From assembly GCA_003342895.1 (NCBI GenBank), contig PTFA01000271.1, positions 409 through 64,408 on the forward strand: a DNA stretch of 64,000 nucleotides, written 5' to 3'. Origin of the DNA: Casuarius casuarius. Taxonomy: Eukaryota; Chordata; Aves; Casuariiformes; Casuariidae. Both the position numbers and the translations under genes were made by a program. Below, one piece after another: positions 1 to 12,000 of the stretch. The number at the start of each line of letters is the position of its first letter. The first letter of the stretch is position 1. Below the pieces are notes generated by a model. It was not told the DNA's origin. It searched no databases and was given only the letters and a program-made list of their open reading frames with translations.

Positions 1-14
1 CCNTCNAGGACAAT
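1..14 (-). CDS. Exon 18 (partial): start of MAM domain 2 C-terminal exon
   Basis: A pyrimidine-rich acceptor (accctttccctag) precedes ATT GTC CTN GAN, giving Ile-Val-Leu-(Asp/Glu). This matches the Val-Ile-Phe-Glu start of the corresponding MAM1 exon 5 and keeps phase 0. Bases 3 and 6 are ambiguous. The exon continues beyond the window. Confidence 0.6.
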
Positions 15-3000
15 CTAGGGAAAGGGTTGGTTTCCAGCATCAGCTCCAGTCGTACACANGAAGCGCCATTTCAAAGCACGGTCCACCTCAGAGGGTGGTC
101 GGAGCCCCTGCCCTACCTGCATGTTTCCCGTGCTGTGCACCGTGACCTCTCCCAAGTTCCATCTGTCCCCATGGTTCCCAACACTGCTCCAGATCATCAC
201 TAGCTCTTCGTTCTTAACCACGTACACCCGCAAGGCCATTGTTTCAGCCACTCCATACATGTGATACCAGAAGCGGAAGCAGTGCGGTCCTTCTGAACTG
301 CACACCGGACTGACCAGATGAGCCACANAACCGGGGAGGGCATTGCTGCCTTGCAGGTAGATGTAGTAGCCGTCTGAAACAAAGCGCAAGCCACACTGAC
401 ATGCACCATCAAACCTGGACAAAGCACTCGGGAACAACCCAAGCACTGGCTCGGCAGCACCCCCTGCTGCAGCTCAAGGCAGGCGAGGGNGGGGAGAGCA
501 AACAGTTGTCACATCCTTCTCTAGCCACAAACACCCAGCCTTGAGTCTACCTATGGACCATGCTCTCTGTGGGCAATGCCAGATGGACGGTTTCNGCTGG
601 GAAACAGCATCGCTTCNGTCTCTCCAAAGCATCGCCACAATCCTAGCGTGACTCGGCAGCTTTCGGACCCCTTCATCGTTNGTTTCTAGAGAAGCCAGCG
701 TCTCCTGACAGACACCCATTCCTCCTCCCCTGAGAGAGTCTGGCCATCAAGCTTTGCATTACTCTCCCCCTCGCACAGTAGATCCTTGCCTGCCCTGGCA
801 GTACCGCAGACTGATTCCTAGGGCTGCAAGGCTTCCCAAAGCAAGGGCCTGGCCCTGGGGAAGGCTGCCACAAGCAGCTCCGGATCAAGCCCAGGAAGTA
901 CGTGGCCTGTATTTCCTGCCAGAAAAGGCTCCTCGCCCTCTCCCCAGGCATACCCCCTCTGCCTGAAGGACCACCACGTACCAGCTGCTCTTCCTACCTC
1001 CTGTTGTGTGGTCATAGGAAGGGCCGGTATCTGGTGAGGGTGTTGGCCCCTTGTGCCTTATCCAGTCAATGCTGCTGTAGTTCGCCTGTTCCCACTCACA
1101 GAAGTCAACGTCAAAAGTGCAGGAGAAATTGCAGGCTGCAAGGGAAGCTGGATATGGTGCAGAAAGAAAAGTAGAATTTCCACAGTGAGGTTTGGAAATC
1201 TTTCCTTGTTCTCACTATGCCCTTCTACTTCTCTGGTGCACCCACATGCATGAAAAATTTGAAGGTGTTATAGTGGAATAAGTAGAAGTTAACAGTACAG
1301 ATAAACTCACTTTGAAATTCAAAATGGTATGTGTTTGTGAGAATCTGTCTTATTTTACCAGTCCATTCCTCAGTTGTCATCGTAATGGCACTAATATCCT
1401 ATATTTTTACACTGTGCCACAGCCATGATCCTTGGTCATTTGAATAAATTGCTCAAAGCTGTCCTGCTTGGTATAGTGTATGTTCAGCTGGCTCTCAAAA
1501 TCCTGCTTTGTTGGAAATCCAGGATTCATAATAAGAAATGGTCTCCCATTTCATTTTATCGCTTATAAACTAGGATGAGAAATATTGTCTCAGGATTGGG
1601 AAGAGGTCATGGGATGCCTTTTCATGTTATAACCTCATATTTACGCTGCCGTTTCTGCTGGCTTTGGTAATGACCTCTAGTAATTGTGGAAGAAATGATT
1701 TCTTAGAGCCAGCCTTATCTCTATGTTAACTGGCCCATTTAGATAATAAGGGCCTAATAGTGTTACCATTGGAAGGCTACATGCAGCTCAAGTTGCAGGA
1801 TTCTCCCTTATTAAATTTAAAAGCTGTGGTTTATATGATGCTGAAGTTATTTCAAATGTTCAGTGAAAACCTGGAGGTGTAGACGGGTTGCATTAATGAT
1901 GATTAACACTTTTTGAAAGATAAAATAGCTTATTAAAGCCAAAGTGGCAATTTGTTAGACCAAGTTCTCAAATGTTCCTGCCTGAGCCCTTAACTGACAA
2001 TCTGTTGGCCTTCATGATCCAATTCTGAACAGAAGTCTTAAGTTAAAAATATTCAAACTTTATGACCTAAAACGAACATTGAAAGACCATGATTAGCACC
2101 CCAGGTGAGTAGTCTGATTTCCTGAGAGGATAAGCATTTGACAGTTTCCTATGTCTTCCCTTGAATCACCTTTTGTGAAATTCTGTTCATCTTTTTGCCA
2201 CCTGAATTAATATTTGTAGCATGAGGCTGTTTGCTAAATGACCTTGTGACTTACCACAGATGGTGTTTTTTCTCCAGTCACCCAGATTTACACCTCCAAG
2301 TTCACAGGCAGCAGCATATGCCTCTAAAATTTTGCAAAACTGTTCAGAATTCCCCTCTGTGGCACACAGGTCATAGACACAGCTCTCGAAGTAGAGCTGA
2401 GGGGGAATGTACCAATGACAGACTTCAAAAGGCCCACTACTTTTCAAAATGATTTTGCAGAGTTCTTCATATTCTTTCTCTTTCACTGTATCACAAGTGG
2501 GTGGTACAACTGCAACTGGATTACACCTGCATCAAAAGTAAACAGCCACTTGATAATGTGATAAATATTTATATTTTACTATACAGTAAATGCTCTGACC
2601 TGCAAAGTACACTCAACAGCCATGAAATCCTATGCCAAAATTCTGTGATATGCTATGTATTCTCATCTTTAGTTTGTCAGATCTAAAGGTGAGAATAATT
2701 ACAATTAGACCCATAATTCCCCATTAAGAATATAACAGTGAGTTGTCGATGTATGACCAGCTATTTAACACTGGCAAAATAATTTAAATTCACCATTGCA
2801 TATAATAAAAGCAGTAACTTGTATGTGAAAGTATTAATAGACAGAGAAAAGCTCTGTGCCTATCTTCATCAATGTGGAGTTATCTCAGAAGCTCAACCTG
2901 AGATACATATTTAGCTTTCTCATAGTTGGATGGAGATATTTTAGAATAGAGAAATAAGAAAAAAGATCAAATTAACATGCAAAAAGAAGCCCAATTTTGA

Positions 3001-6000
3001 TTAAAATGTACAACACTCATATGGAAAACATAGGAATAGTAGTTTTAAAATTCCTATGCTTTCTTTTGAAGTGTAGAATTATTCAAAGATGAAAATGCTA
3101 GCAAACAAGTAATATTAAGGAAGGGTTTCTATACAACATAAGTCAATGCATGTTAATCTTTCAACTTGAAGTTTTATGTTTCAGCTTTTTGCTATTTCCT
3201 GTAATATAATCAGATACTTACGTCCAGTTGTCATCCTTCACTACCCAGCTGTCACCAAATTTATTTGGATCCTGTTCTAGGACTTTATCTGGTTTTAGAA
3301 AATCATCCAGCTGGTTGTCAGTGTATGTCCCACACAGACCACACAGATTTCCTTTGAGACTTTCATCGACCTGAATAAAAAGCTCCTGGTCACCATCAAA
3401 CTTCACCTGGATCCCTATAGAGGTATCAATGACCACATAGTGTCCCTTTAAAGTTACTCTGGCTCCATGCTTCAAATCCACAGGAGGATGAACCTGAACT
3501 CCATCCACCTAAAGAAAATAAAATCCAAACAAATACGTAAGTCAATAAAGCTCCCAGGAACAAAGGAAAGGTCCACACTGTGAATAGTATAGTTTTCATC
3601 ACCAGGCCTTATTCTAGCAATGTAGACCCAGCAGTTTGAAGCTTAGCAGAGCCTAACCAGCTGTATACTTATCCCATCTTGGGCAGGGTTTCATAGCACA
3701 AGTTGAGCTCTGTGTTGTCAAAACTACACAAATAGCAATACTTGGAATAGCTAGTTTAAAGATAGCTCTGGTATGTATGAGTCTTAGAGTGTATGGCAAA
3801 AATGCTGTTCGATTTTAAAGACCAGATCTGTAAAACTCAGATTTAGATTTAGCTCAGCAGGAGCTTTCTATTATGGATGCAGCTATTGTTTTTTTCTATA
3901 GCCTAATGCTGAAAAGATCTGAAGGGACAGAAGGAAGCTATGCTGATTTGAGCCTTATTTAAAAACACATTTCCGTGCCCTCTACTATGTGCAGTGCTGG
4001 AGGTAAATAAAGCAGAGAACCTTGATACAGTTCTGTGGGACAGAAAAAGGCAATGCACAGATGCAATGGATTGTTTTTCTTTGAAGTATAACACTTACAT
4101 AGGTCTCCTTGTTTTTCGTCACAACAATGTGAAGATTTTTCAGTGTGACAGCAATCGAGCTCAAGGCTGTCCAGTTTGGATTTCCTCTATGTTCATTTCT
4201 AGTTGTCACTGAAAACCACTCAGAAGAATCTGTGCATGTCTCAACAACTGTATAATTGCAGTCTCCTTGGAAATGATAGAGTCTTCCATCAAAAGTTATA
4301 TAATGCGGATCCCCAAAAATGTGGCAAGTGCTGGGATTCAATGGATAACATCCCAAAAGTCCATTCTGCACCTTGCAAACTTCATTTACTTTGCATGGGT
4401 CTGAATCGCAAACTACAGTGTTATTTCCAACACATATACATTGGCCTGCACAGTTTGTTTGCCAAAAAGTTTCTCCTTTCTGTTAGAGACAAAATGAAAA
4501 GAGTTAAAAAGAGTTCATGTTACTGGTAAGCTGTGAAATAAGCCCCTGAACTATGTGCTGGAACAAACCTCGTAATATTTTTCATTTTGAAGGCAGCCAC
4601 AGTTGCTCATGGACACACACTGTCCACCGCTGATGACAAAACCACTGTTGCATTCACAACCCTCCACACAAGGTCCACTGCAATTCTTTGGTGCAAGAGG
4701 GCCAAGGCAGGTTGCAGGACAAGCACTGGTACATGGGTTGTAATGACTGTTGGGAGGGCATGCAACAGCTGAAAAACAAGAAAAGGCTCTGAAGTGATGA
4801 ACACAACTCACATGAAACCACCATGCAAAAATGGGATTATTTTGAACTCATGACAATGCTTCCTCAGAAATTTCTTTGGAGCCTGAAATTCCTTTCTTAT
4901 TTTGGTACTAAAAGATAAAAGAGAAAAAATTCTACATGAGAAAGGCATGAATGTTTAAAACATTATATGCTGGCTGCTAAGCACCTTCAACTCCAAGTTA
5001 AAACTAAGCCTCCTTCCACCATGTCTAGTATTTAGCTGCTACATTTCTAGAAGTTCACGGACTGCTGAACTCACTATATGAAATTATGGAATGCAAAAAT
5101 CTATGAATGGCAAATATCCAATAAACTCAGAGGTGAACCACCACTGTCAGAGACCAACAGCTACCCTTTCTGCACACCTTCTCTGAATAAAGAACATACA
5201 TCTTGCCTGCTCTCTGTAGGAAAAAATCACGGTTTAAATGTTACAGAATTTTATTCCTTGATATTTTGAGTGCAAATTTATGTGAAGAATTTCAAAGCTC
5301 TAAGTTATGTGAGGTATTGGCTGAAAGCAGCTTCCTCAGACAACAAGAGAGCTATTCAAAGATTCTATTCTCTACGTATGCTCACGGCAGAAGGTGGCAT
5401 TCCTCCAGGGAAGAAGAGTCACACCCGCTGCCTGGCACGCGTCGGCATAGGCTTCCAGAGCACTGCACAGGACCTCCTGACTACCGTTCAGGGCACAAAG
5501 GTCGTAGAAGCAGCTCTCCAGGTAGCTCTGGGGGTTGATCACAGCATGGCAGTTCTCAAAAGAGCCNGGCCTGGAGGTCAGCATGCCACAGAACCCGTCC
5601 GAGTGGTAGAGCTTCTCCTCTTCTGCACTGCAGGGTGCGGGGGGCACGGGGACACCGCAAGAGGGGTCNTCGTCTGGGACCTGCCAGCTCTCTCCCAGCG
5701 CGTTGGAGTCTGCGGCTTGCTGCCCGTTGGGCATCATGTAATCGTCCTCTCCCCGGCTGTTGAAGTTCCCGCACATGCCACAGGTCAGGTTGAAGTAGGT
5801 CGTGGGCACCTTCACCTCCACCGAGTGGTCGGTGTCATAGGACACTTTCAGGTTGAAGTCTGTCTCCAGGCTGATGTAGCGGCCGCTCCTGCTCACTGTG
5901 ACGGCGCCTCCCGCTGCACTCACCGGCAGGGTCTGGCGCACCCCGTTGACCTAGGGCAGACACACCCCANTGGGCCCTGGACNTGTACGCAGCCTCCCTG

Positions 6001-9000
6001 AGGCCTCCCTCGTGGGGAAAACAGGCCCCNGAACCCAGCACAGCACACCGGTGCCCTCGCTCCCCTCACACGCGGNCGCCCCTGAGGCTTGGCCAGCCCT
6101 GCCTCTTCTCAGCACTGCGCGGGGGCCTGTATTCGACACCGGCCACATTCCCTCTTTCCCTCTTCCTCCTCCAGCCCTTCCACAGCGGAAACACCGTGGA
6201 GACAGCGCCCCAGCGGTTTATGGGGAGCCCGCCCCGGCCTGAGACAAAAGGGTCCGGTTTGGGCAAGACCCTGCCAAGAAAAGCCACCCCCATCTTGCAG
6301 CCACACCACCCTCATGCCAGCCCAGCTCCCTACCAGCACTTGGCTCTGCTCGTTCTTGACAATTGCAATGCGTTCTCCGTACACCTCAACCAGGACTTCG
6401 CGCACGTAAGACACGCTGGGGTTCCCACGATGCTCGTTCTTGGCCTCAATATTGAAGTAGGGCAGGGAGGTGGCATTGGAGCACACTTTGGCCAGGGTGT
6501 AGCTGCAGTTCCCCATGAAGTCGTGCCACACGTTGTCAAAGGTGTTGTAGTGAGGGTCCCCATGCACGTAGCAGATGCCGTAAGAGGACGGGAAGCAGCC
6601 GGGTTTCCCGTTCTGCACCCCACAGTACTGGCCTGCCGGGCAGGAGGCACTGGAGCACTGGACTTTGCTCCCCCGCCCTGGACACGTGCACTTCGAGGAG
6701 CAGGTGTTGTCCGTCCAGAACTCTGAGCCCACGGGGTAGTGCTGCCCGTTGTGCCAGCACCCGCACTGCTGGCTGGGCACGCATCGGTCATTGTAGAGCA
6801 GGTACCCGCTGTCACACACACATCCCTCCACACATGGCTGGCCACAGGTGTAGGGTGCTGTTGGGTCAACACAGGTAGCAGGGCAGGCTGCAGCGCATGG
6901 CTCATAGTGGCTGTTGGCTGAACAGGCTGGTGCTGTATAATGAAAGAAAACCTTCTCCATTAATCTTTTTTTCTATATTTAACTATTTCTTTTTAATATA
7001 TATTTTTTTAATATCTGAGGGATATCCTGGAGTCCTGGGGCAGTTTGATGCATGCCTTTACTGTCTTACCACTCTTTTAAGGTTTGGATTATTTATTTTC
7101 ACTTCTAAACAGAATTTCCTAGAGACCTGCTGTCCTGAAGATGGTTGTTGTGAATTTCTATATGGGTCTGAGCATATCATTGTCATGTCCTTTTTCCTAC
7201 ACATGTGCCATGTCTCAGTTACAGATCTGATTTTTAATTCTAGTCATATTGTAATTTCTTAAATCATAGTTTTTCACTTCATCAAGATCTGTAATGTTTA
7301 TTAAATAATCAGGGTGTGTTAGTGCTCTGCTGTATTTTTAGGTCTTGTTACATACACATGTAAAAATACCAAGCTAATTAGAGCCTTTAAACACAAGCAT
7401 TTTCTGATGAGAAGTTGTCAGAACTGAAGTTGCCTGAACAATCCTTATTCAGCTTCTATATATGTATATGTTGCTGTTCCATTTTAATGACATATTCTAA
7501 CTCTATTTTTAACCTACTTCCCTAAGGAGGAAGTGCTCAAAGAATTACATTGTACGTTTCTCTGTCCATCCCCCTATTTATGAAATTTGACCCAGCTGAC
7601 TTATTGGAAACAATTCTTCAAGGTGAGTAGAGGACAAAAATATAATTCAAGTCCAACAAATGAAATAGGAGCAAGGCAAAGAGGAGAGGTTCTGCAAGCT
7701 CCTTCAGCAGAAAAAACAGCTCCAGAGAGGGCTCACTGCTGCTTAGAAACCATGGAATCCATATGGGAAAAAGCCTCAATAATGCCCCCAGCAGAGAAAA
7801 TGCTCCAATTGGAGATTGCGATCAACCATGAAACAAAAATCCAAAAGAAATCAGGCCACATTCATTCCAGTGCTTACAGAGCAGTCTCTTTCTGCAGGTT
7901 CCCCATCTCCTTCAGGGCACAGAGCACATAACGCACTGCACAGTGTACAGAATCAATAGTTCACGTTCTCTGCATTGCTCCTGCTGTGAGCAATTCTGTT
8001 CAGGACTTTCTTCCAGTAGTATTCAAATCCTGTTCTAAAGATAGGGTGATTGATTTCTTTTTTTTTTTTTTTTCTTTTTTCCTCTAACATGTGCCTGAAT
8101 GCTTGAGGAATGTTCATTATTTAATCTTTAACCACATTCACACAAGGAGGGTCATTATTCCCATCTCACTTCCACCACAGACTTCTGCCCATTATTTCAA
8201 CACCTGACATCTGTCTTGTATCCCTGTCCATTTCTGTCTCTTCCTCACCCTCATTACCCCACCCTCCACTCCCACTAATGTGGCAACAGTCTCCATTTCA
8301 CAGGCTTCTTCTCTGGCCCTGACCTTTCATTCCATGCCTCTGCCTGTGTCCCCTCCTCTCCCATCTGAATCCATGAGTCACTATGCCTGTACAGGACACC
8401 TCTGATGCTTTCCTCCAGATCCATAGGGATGGATATCCAGCACTCCCTCCTCTCTTACACATGGAAATGAAAGTTGGTGCCAGTAATGGTGTTTCCAACA
8501 TTCCCCTCCATTTATCTCAGATATTTTCCTCAGCTCCTCAGATGTGATTCTCCCCCATCCTGCTCTTTTTATACTGCCATTAACTCTGAGTTTCGGATAT
8601 CTTCCGTTTCTAATCTCAGATTTTTTCCTCCCATCAGCTCTGATCTCAGTATTTCTGCAAGAACAATCAGCTCAGACCCCTGGACCAGCTACCTAGCTTG
8701 TGCTTCCGTGTACTCAGCTCTCTGCCTAGCCATTTTCAACCTGTTCTTCCTCTGTTTCCATAGCCTTCTCAGCAAATTCTCGTTTTCCTTTCCGCCTCCT
8801 AGTTGCTCTCTGTAAACCTAGGGTCTCCCATTTAGCCCATTCAGCATTCCTCTCCAGTTCCTAATCAAAGCTCATTTCTCATTATCCCTGGCTGCCTGGA
8901 CTCCTTATCCCCATCTGCAGTTCTGCCTTTCACGTAGCTCATGCTCCTTCTGTGTTCAGATGAAATGGCTATCTTGATGTGCTCTTGGTGAGGTTGCTGC

Positions 9001-12000
9001 AGGAAAAGACACAGCTTCCCTTCTGGTAACTGGGTGCTTGGCCACCCTGCAGGGTAGTGAGGCTGGGAGCATAGGAGAAGGCATCTCAGCCTCTCAGCAG
9101 GGACAGTGAGTGAAGCTCTCAAATGTCTAGTAAGCAAGAGCAAAATGAGATTTTTTTTCTTCTCAAAGATACTTAAGTTTGGGCACATCTTCCTCAGAAT
9201 ATAAAAAACCCTCTAAGACAAATATCCCCTTCATAGTTAATACCACTCAACAAAAATATAGGGGCACTAGAGGAATTCAAATGAAAAGCCCCCAATTCCA
9301 TTTTAAGATAGGCTAGACGGTATGTTTTCCTTTCCTCCAGAAACAGTTTAACTATGTTGGCTGGAGTTTTCTAAAGAACTAAAACTTAAGCATATAACTA
9401 CTGCTGAAATCATTAGCCTGATCAATCAAGATTCAAAATGTGTGAATTCAAAACAGTATTTTGTAATGCTCAGTCTTCAGGCAGTCCTAATTATATCTTC
9501 CTGAGGTAATTTCCATTAATCTTTGATACATACGGCAGAAGGTTGCATTTCTCCATGTCTTCAGAAGGACTCCTGCAGCTTGGCACACATCTGCATAGGC
9601 CTGCAGGCTCTGACAGAGGGCTGCATTGTTCAGATGAAGTTCACACAGATCATACTGACAGGCTTCAGAATAACTCTGTGGATCAACTACTGCATGGCAG
9701 TTCTGGAATGGACCTCTGGGACCAGTGATCAGGCCACAGTATTCATTACTTTGGATCATTTGTTTTTCATCAGTAGTGCAATTTGGGGTATGACCATCAT
9801 CTGGGAAGCACCTAGTGGAAAAAAGATGTGGAGAAATTCACTGATGAACTTTGCATGCACAAGTATCCAAGATGCTTTTCAAATCATGTCTAATAAAACT
9901 GCAGGGCTGACTGCAAGCTAGGTACGACATATTTGAAAGTTCTACTTTTTCAACAGTTAAGATAGAGACTCAGATTTTAGTATGATCTCAACCTTATAAC
10001 TTTTGAGTGGCCTGGAAGAAACCAAATTTTAACTTTGGCTTTCTTTTAAGTCTAAAAACAAGCTTTGTACATGGAAAGTATCTAGAAAGGGCAGGCAAAA
10101 AGTAAAAACATTTTCAATTAAACATATATCATCATTAAATAATATATTCTAAAATTATAAAATAAATAATAAAATATCTCAAAAGTGCTCAAACTAAACT
10201 GAAATCCTAGTGGGAATCTGAAGATGTTCTATTCAAATTTTCTCTTTTTAGTACAGTTGAAGTTGCTGTGAAACTTTATCCAGATAAATGAAGTAAGTAA
10301 GCACTAAAAAGACTGTATGCATGACATTTTTGGCCCACATATAGTAGTTGCTTAAAATAATACTCATTACATAACCATCATCTAAGGCCTGATACCATGA
10401 TTGGAGTCCTACCTGGAATCATTATAAACCTGCCAACTGTTTCCAAGGCTGGCTGAGTTTGTTTCCATCCCTCCATCTGGGTTAAGGAAGTCATCTGCTT
10501 TGTGTCCATTATAATTCCCACATATTCCACAGACTTTAGACATGTAGGTACTGGGAAGAGTGATTTCTGCTCTGTGATCTCCATCAAACTTGACCTTCAG
10601 CCCAAAATCAGTAGTAACCATAACATACTGCCCACTGAAGGAAATACTGACACCGTGTGCCAAGGTCACAGGAAGCACCTGGCTGACTCCATCAACCTGC
10701 AGACACAGAGAAAGACAATCTTCATAGTGGCTTTAAAAGAAGTATTTTCATGATGATCCTTTCAGACCATATCCCTTTATTGAGCTTAAGCCTTGCACAG
10801 TGAGCCTATAATAGCAGTAAGAACACTAACTGTGTTTTTCTAAGTCTTGCTTAACATATGCTGTATATGGGCACATAATGTAGGGGCTCAGGACCACACT
10901 AATGGAGCTACACAGCTTTCCATTTCCAAAAGGAATGTGGTCCAAACGAGCTTGTGTCTGCTCAGAGCAAGGGCTTAGTGAACTTGACCCAGTTGGCAAA
11001 GGACCAATACTTATCACGGTCTGTCAGCATCACCTGCTTACAGACTTTTTTTTTAAATTCTGATCCAGCAAGAACATGGTGTAAGATTCAAAAAATGTGG
11101 ACTAGAATGACTTCTCAGAAAATTTTCAGCGTTAGATTTTGAAAAGGCTTTTTCTTTTTCTCTTTTTCTTTTTCTTCTTCGTATACGAAATGTCAGACAA
11201 TAGAAAGCAAGAGTGTCTAAGTAAAAGTATACATATACTTTTACATACATATACATACATACACATATACAAGGTAACATACAATAAAATTAGCATATAC
11301 TTAGCATATAATGAAATCAATAAAGAAATACAAGGACAAGATATAGAAAAGAAGCAGTTGGAAAAATATGCATATCAAGTTCACTCTTTTTCTAAGATCA
11401 GATGGGAAAGGTCCTATTGTACATTTAAACTTCTGTCTCCTGTCACATAAATCACTGCACTATTTTCTTATCAGAAGGACAGTAGTGAAGTAAGGTGATC
11501 TATTCATTTATTGTAGGTTTTGAATCCAACATCTGTCTCCTGCTGTGGCCCTTTATACCATGGAAAAGAGCCGTAAAGAAGTGTTAAAAACACAATAGCC
11601 GCTCAAATGACAGGATCAGTATGAGGAAAGTAATCAGATTGTCCCTTGGGGACTCTCTCATCTGGCCCTGCTTTATGGCAAGTGCTAGGTGTTAAGTGAA
11701 GTTATCAGTGATGGGTAATAACCAGATATAAGGGATGAGCATGCAGCTTTGCAAGCCACCATACAGGATCAGCAAATAACCACCAGCACAAACTCTGTAA
11801 ATGCCTCTTTATTCCCTGCTGCAGACCATGCTTGGGAATGGGGGTCAAACTAGAAAGGTAGGATAGCCCACCTACTCCATCTGGAGTGTCAGCTGTAATC
11901 CCATCTCTTAGCAACACAGCAAAAAATCTTAGCCTATGTTTTCAGTCCTAAAATCCCAAAGCTTACTTTACAAGACTCCATACTACTACACCTAAATATC

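Noticed and set aside
2487..2510. Alternative acceptors for exon 15 (ttgcag and atccag).
   Set aside because: Both put the C8 domain out of frame with exon 14. Only the acceptor giving a start at 2526 preserves the frame.
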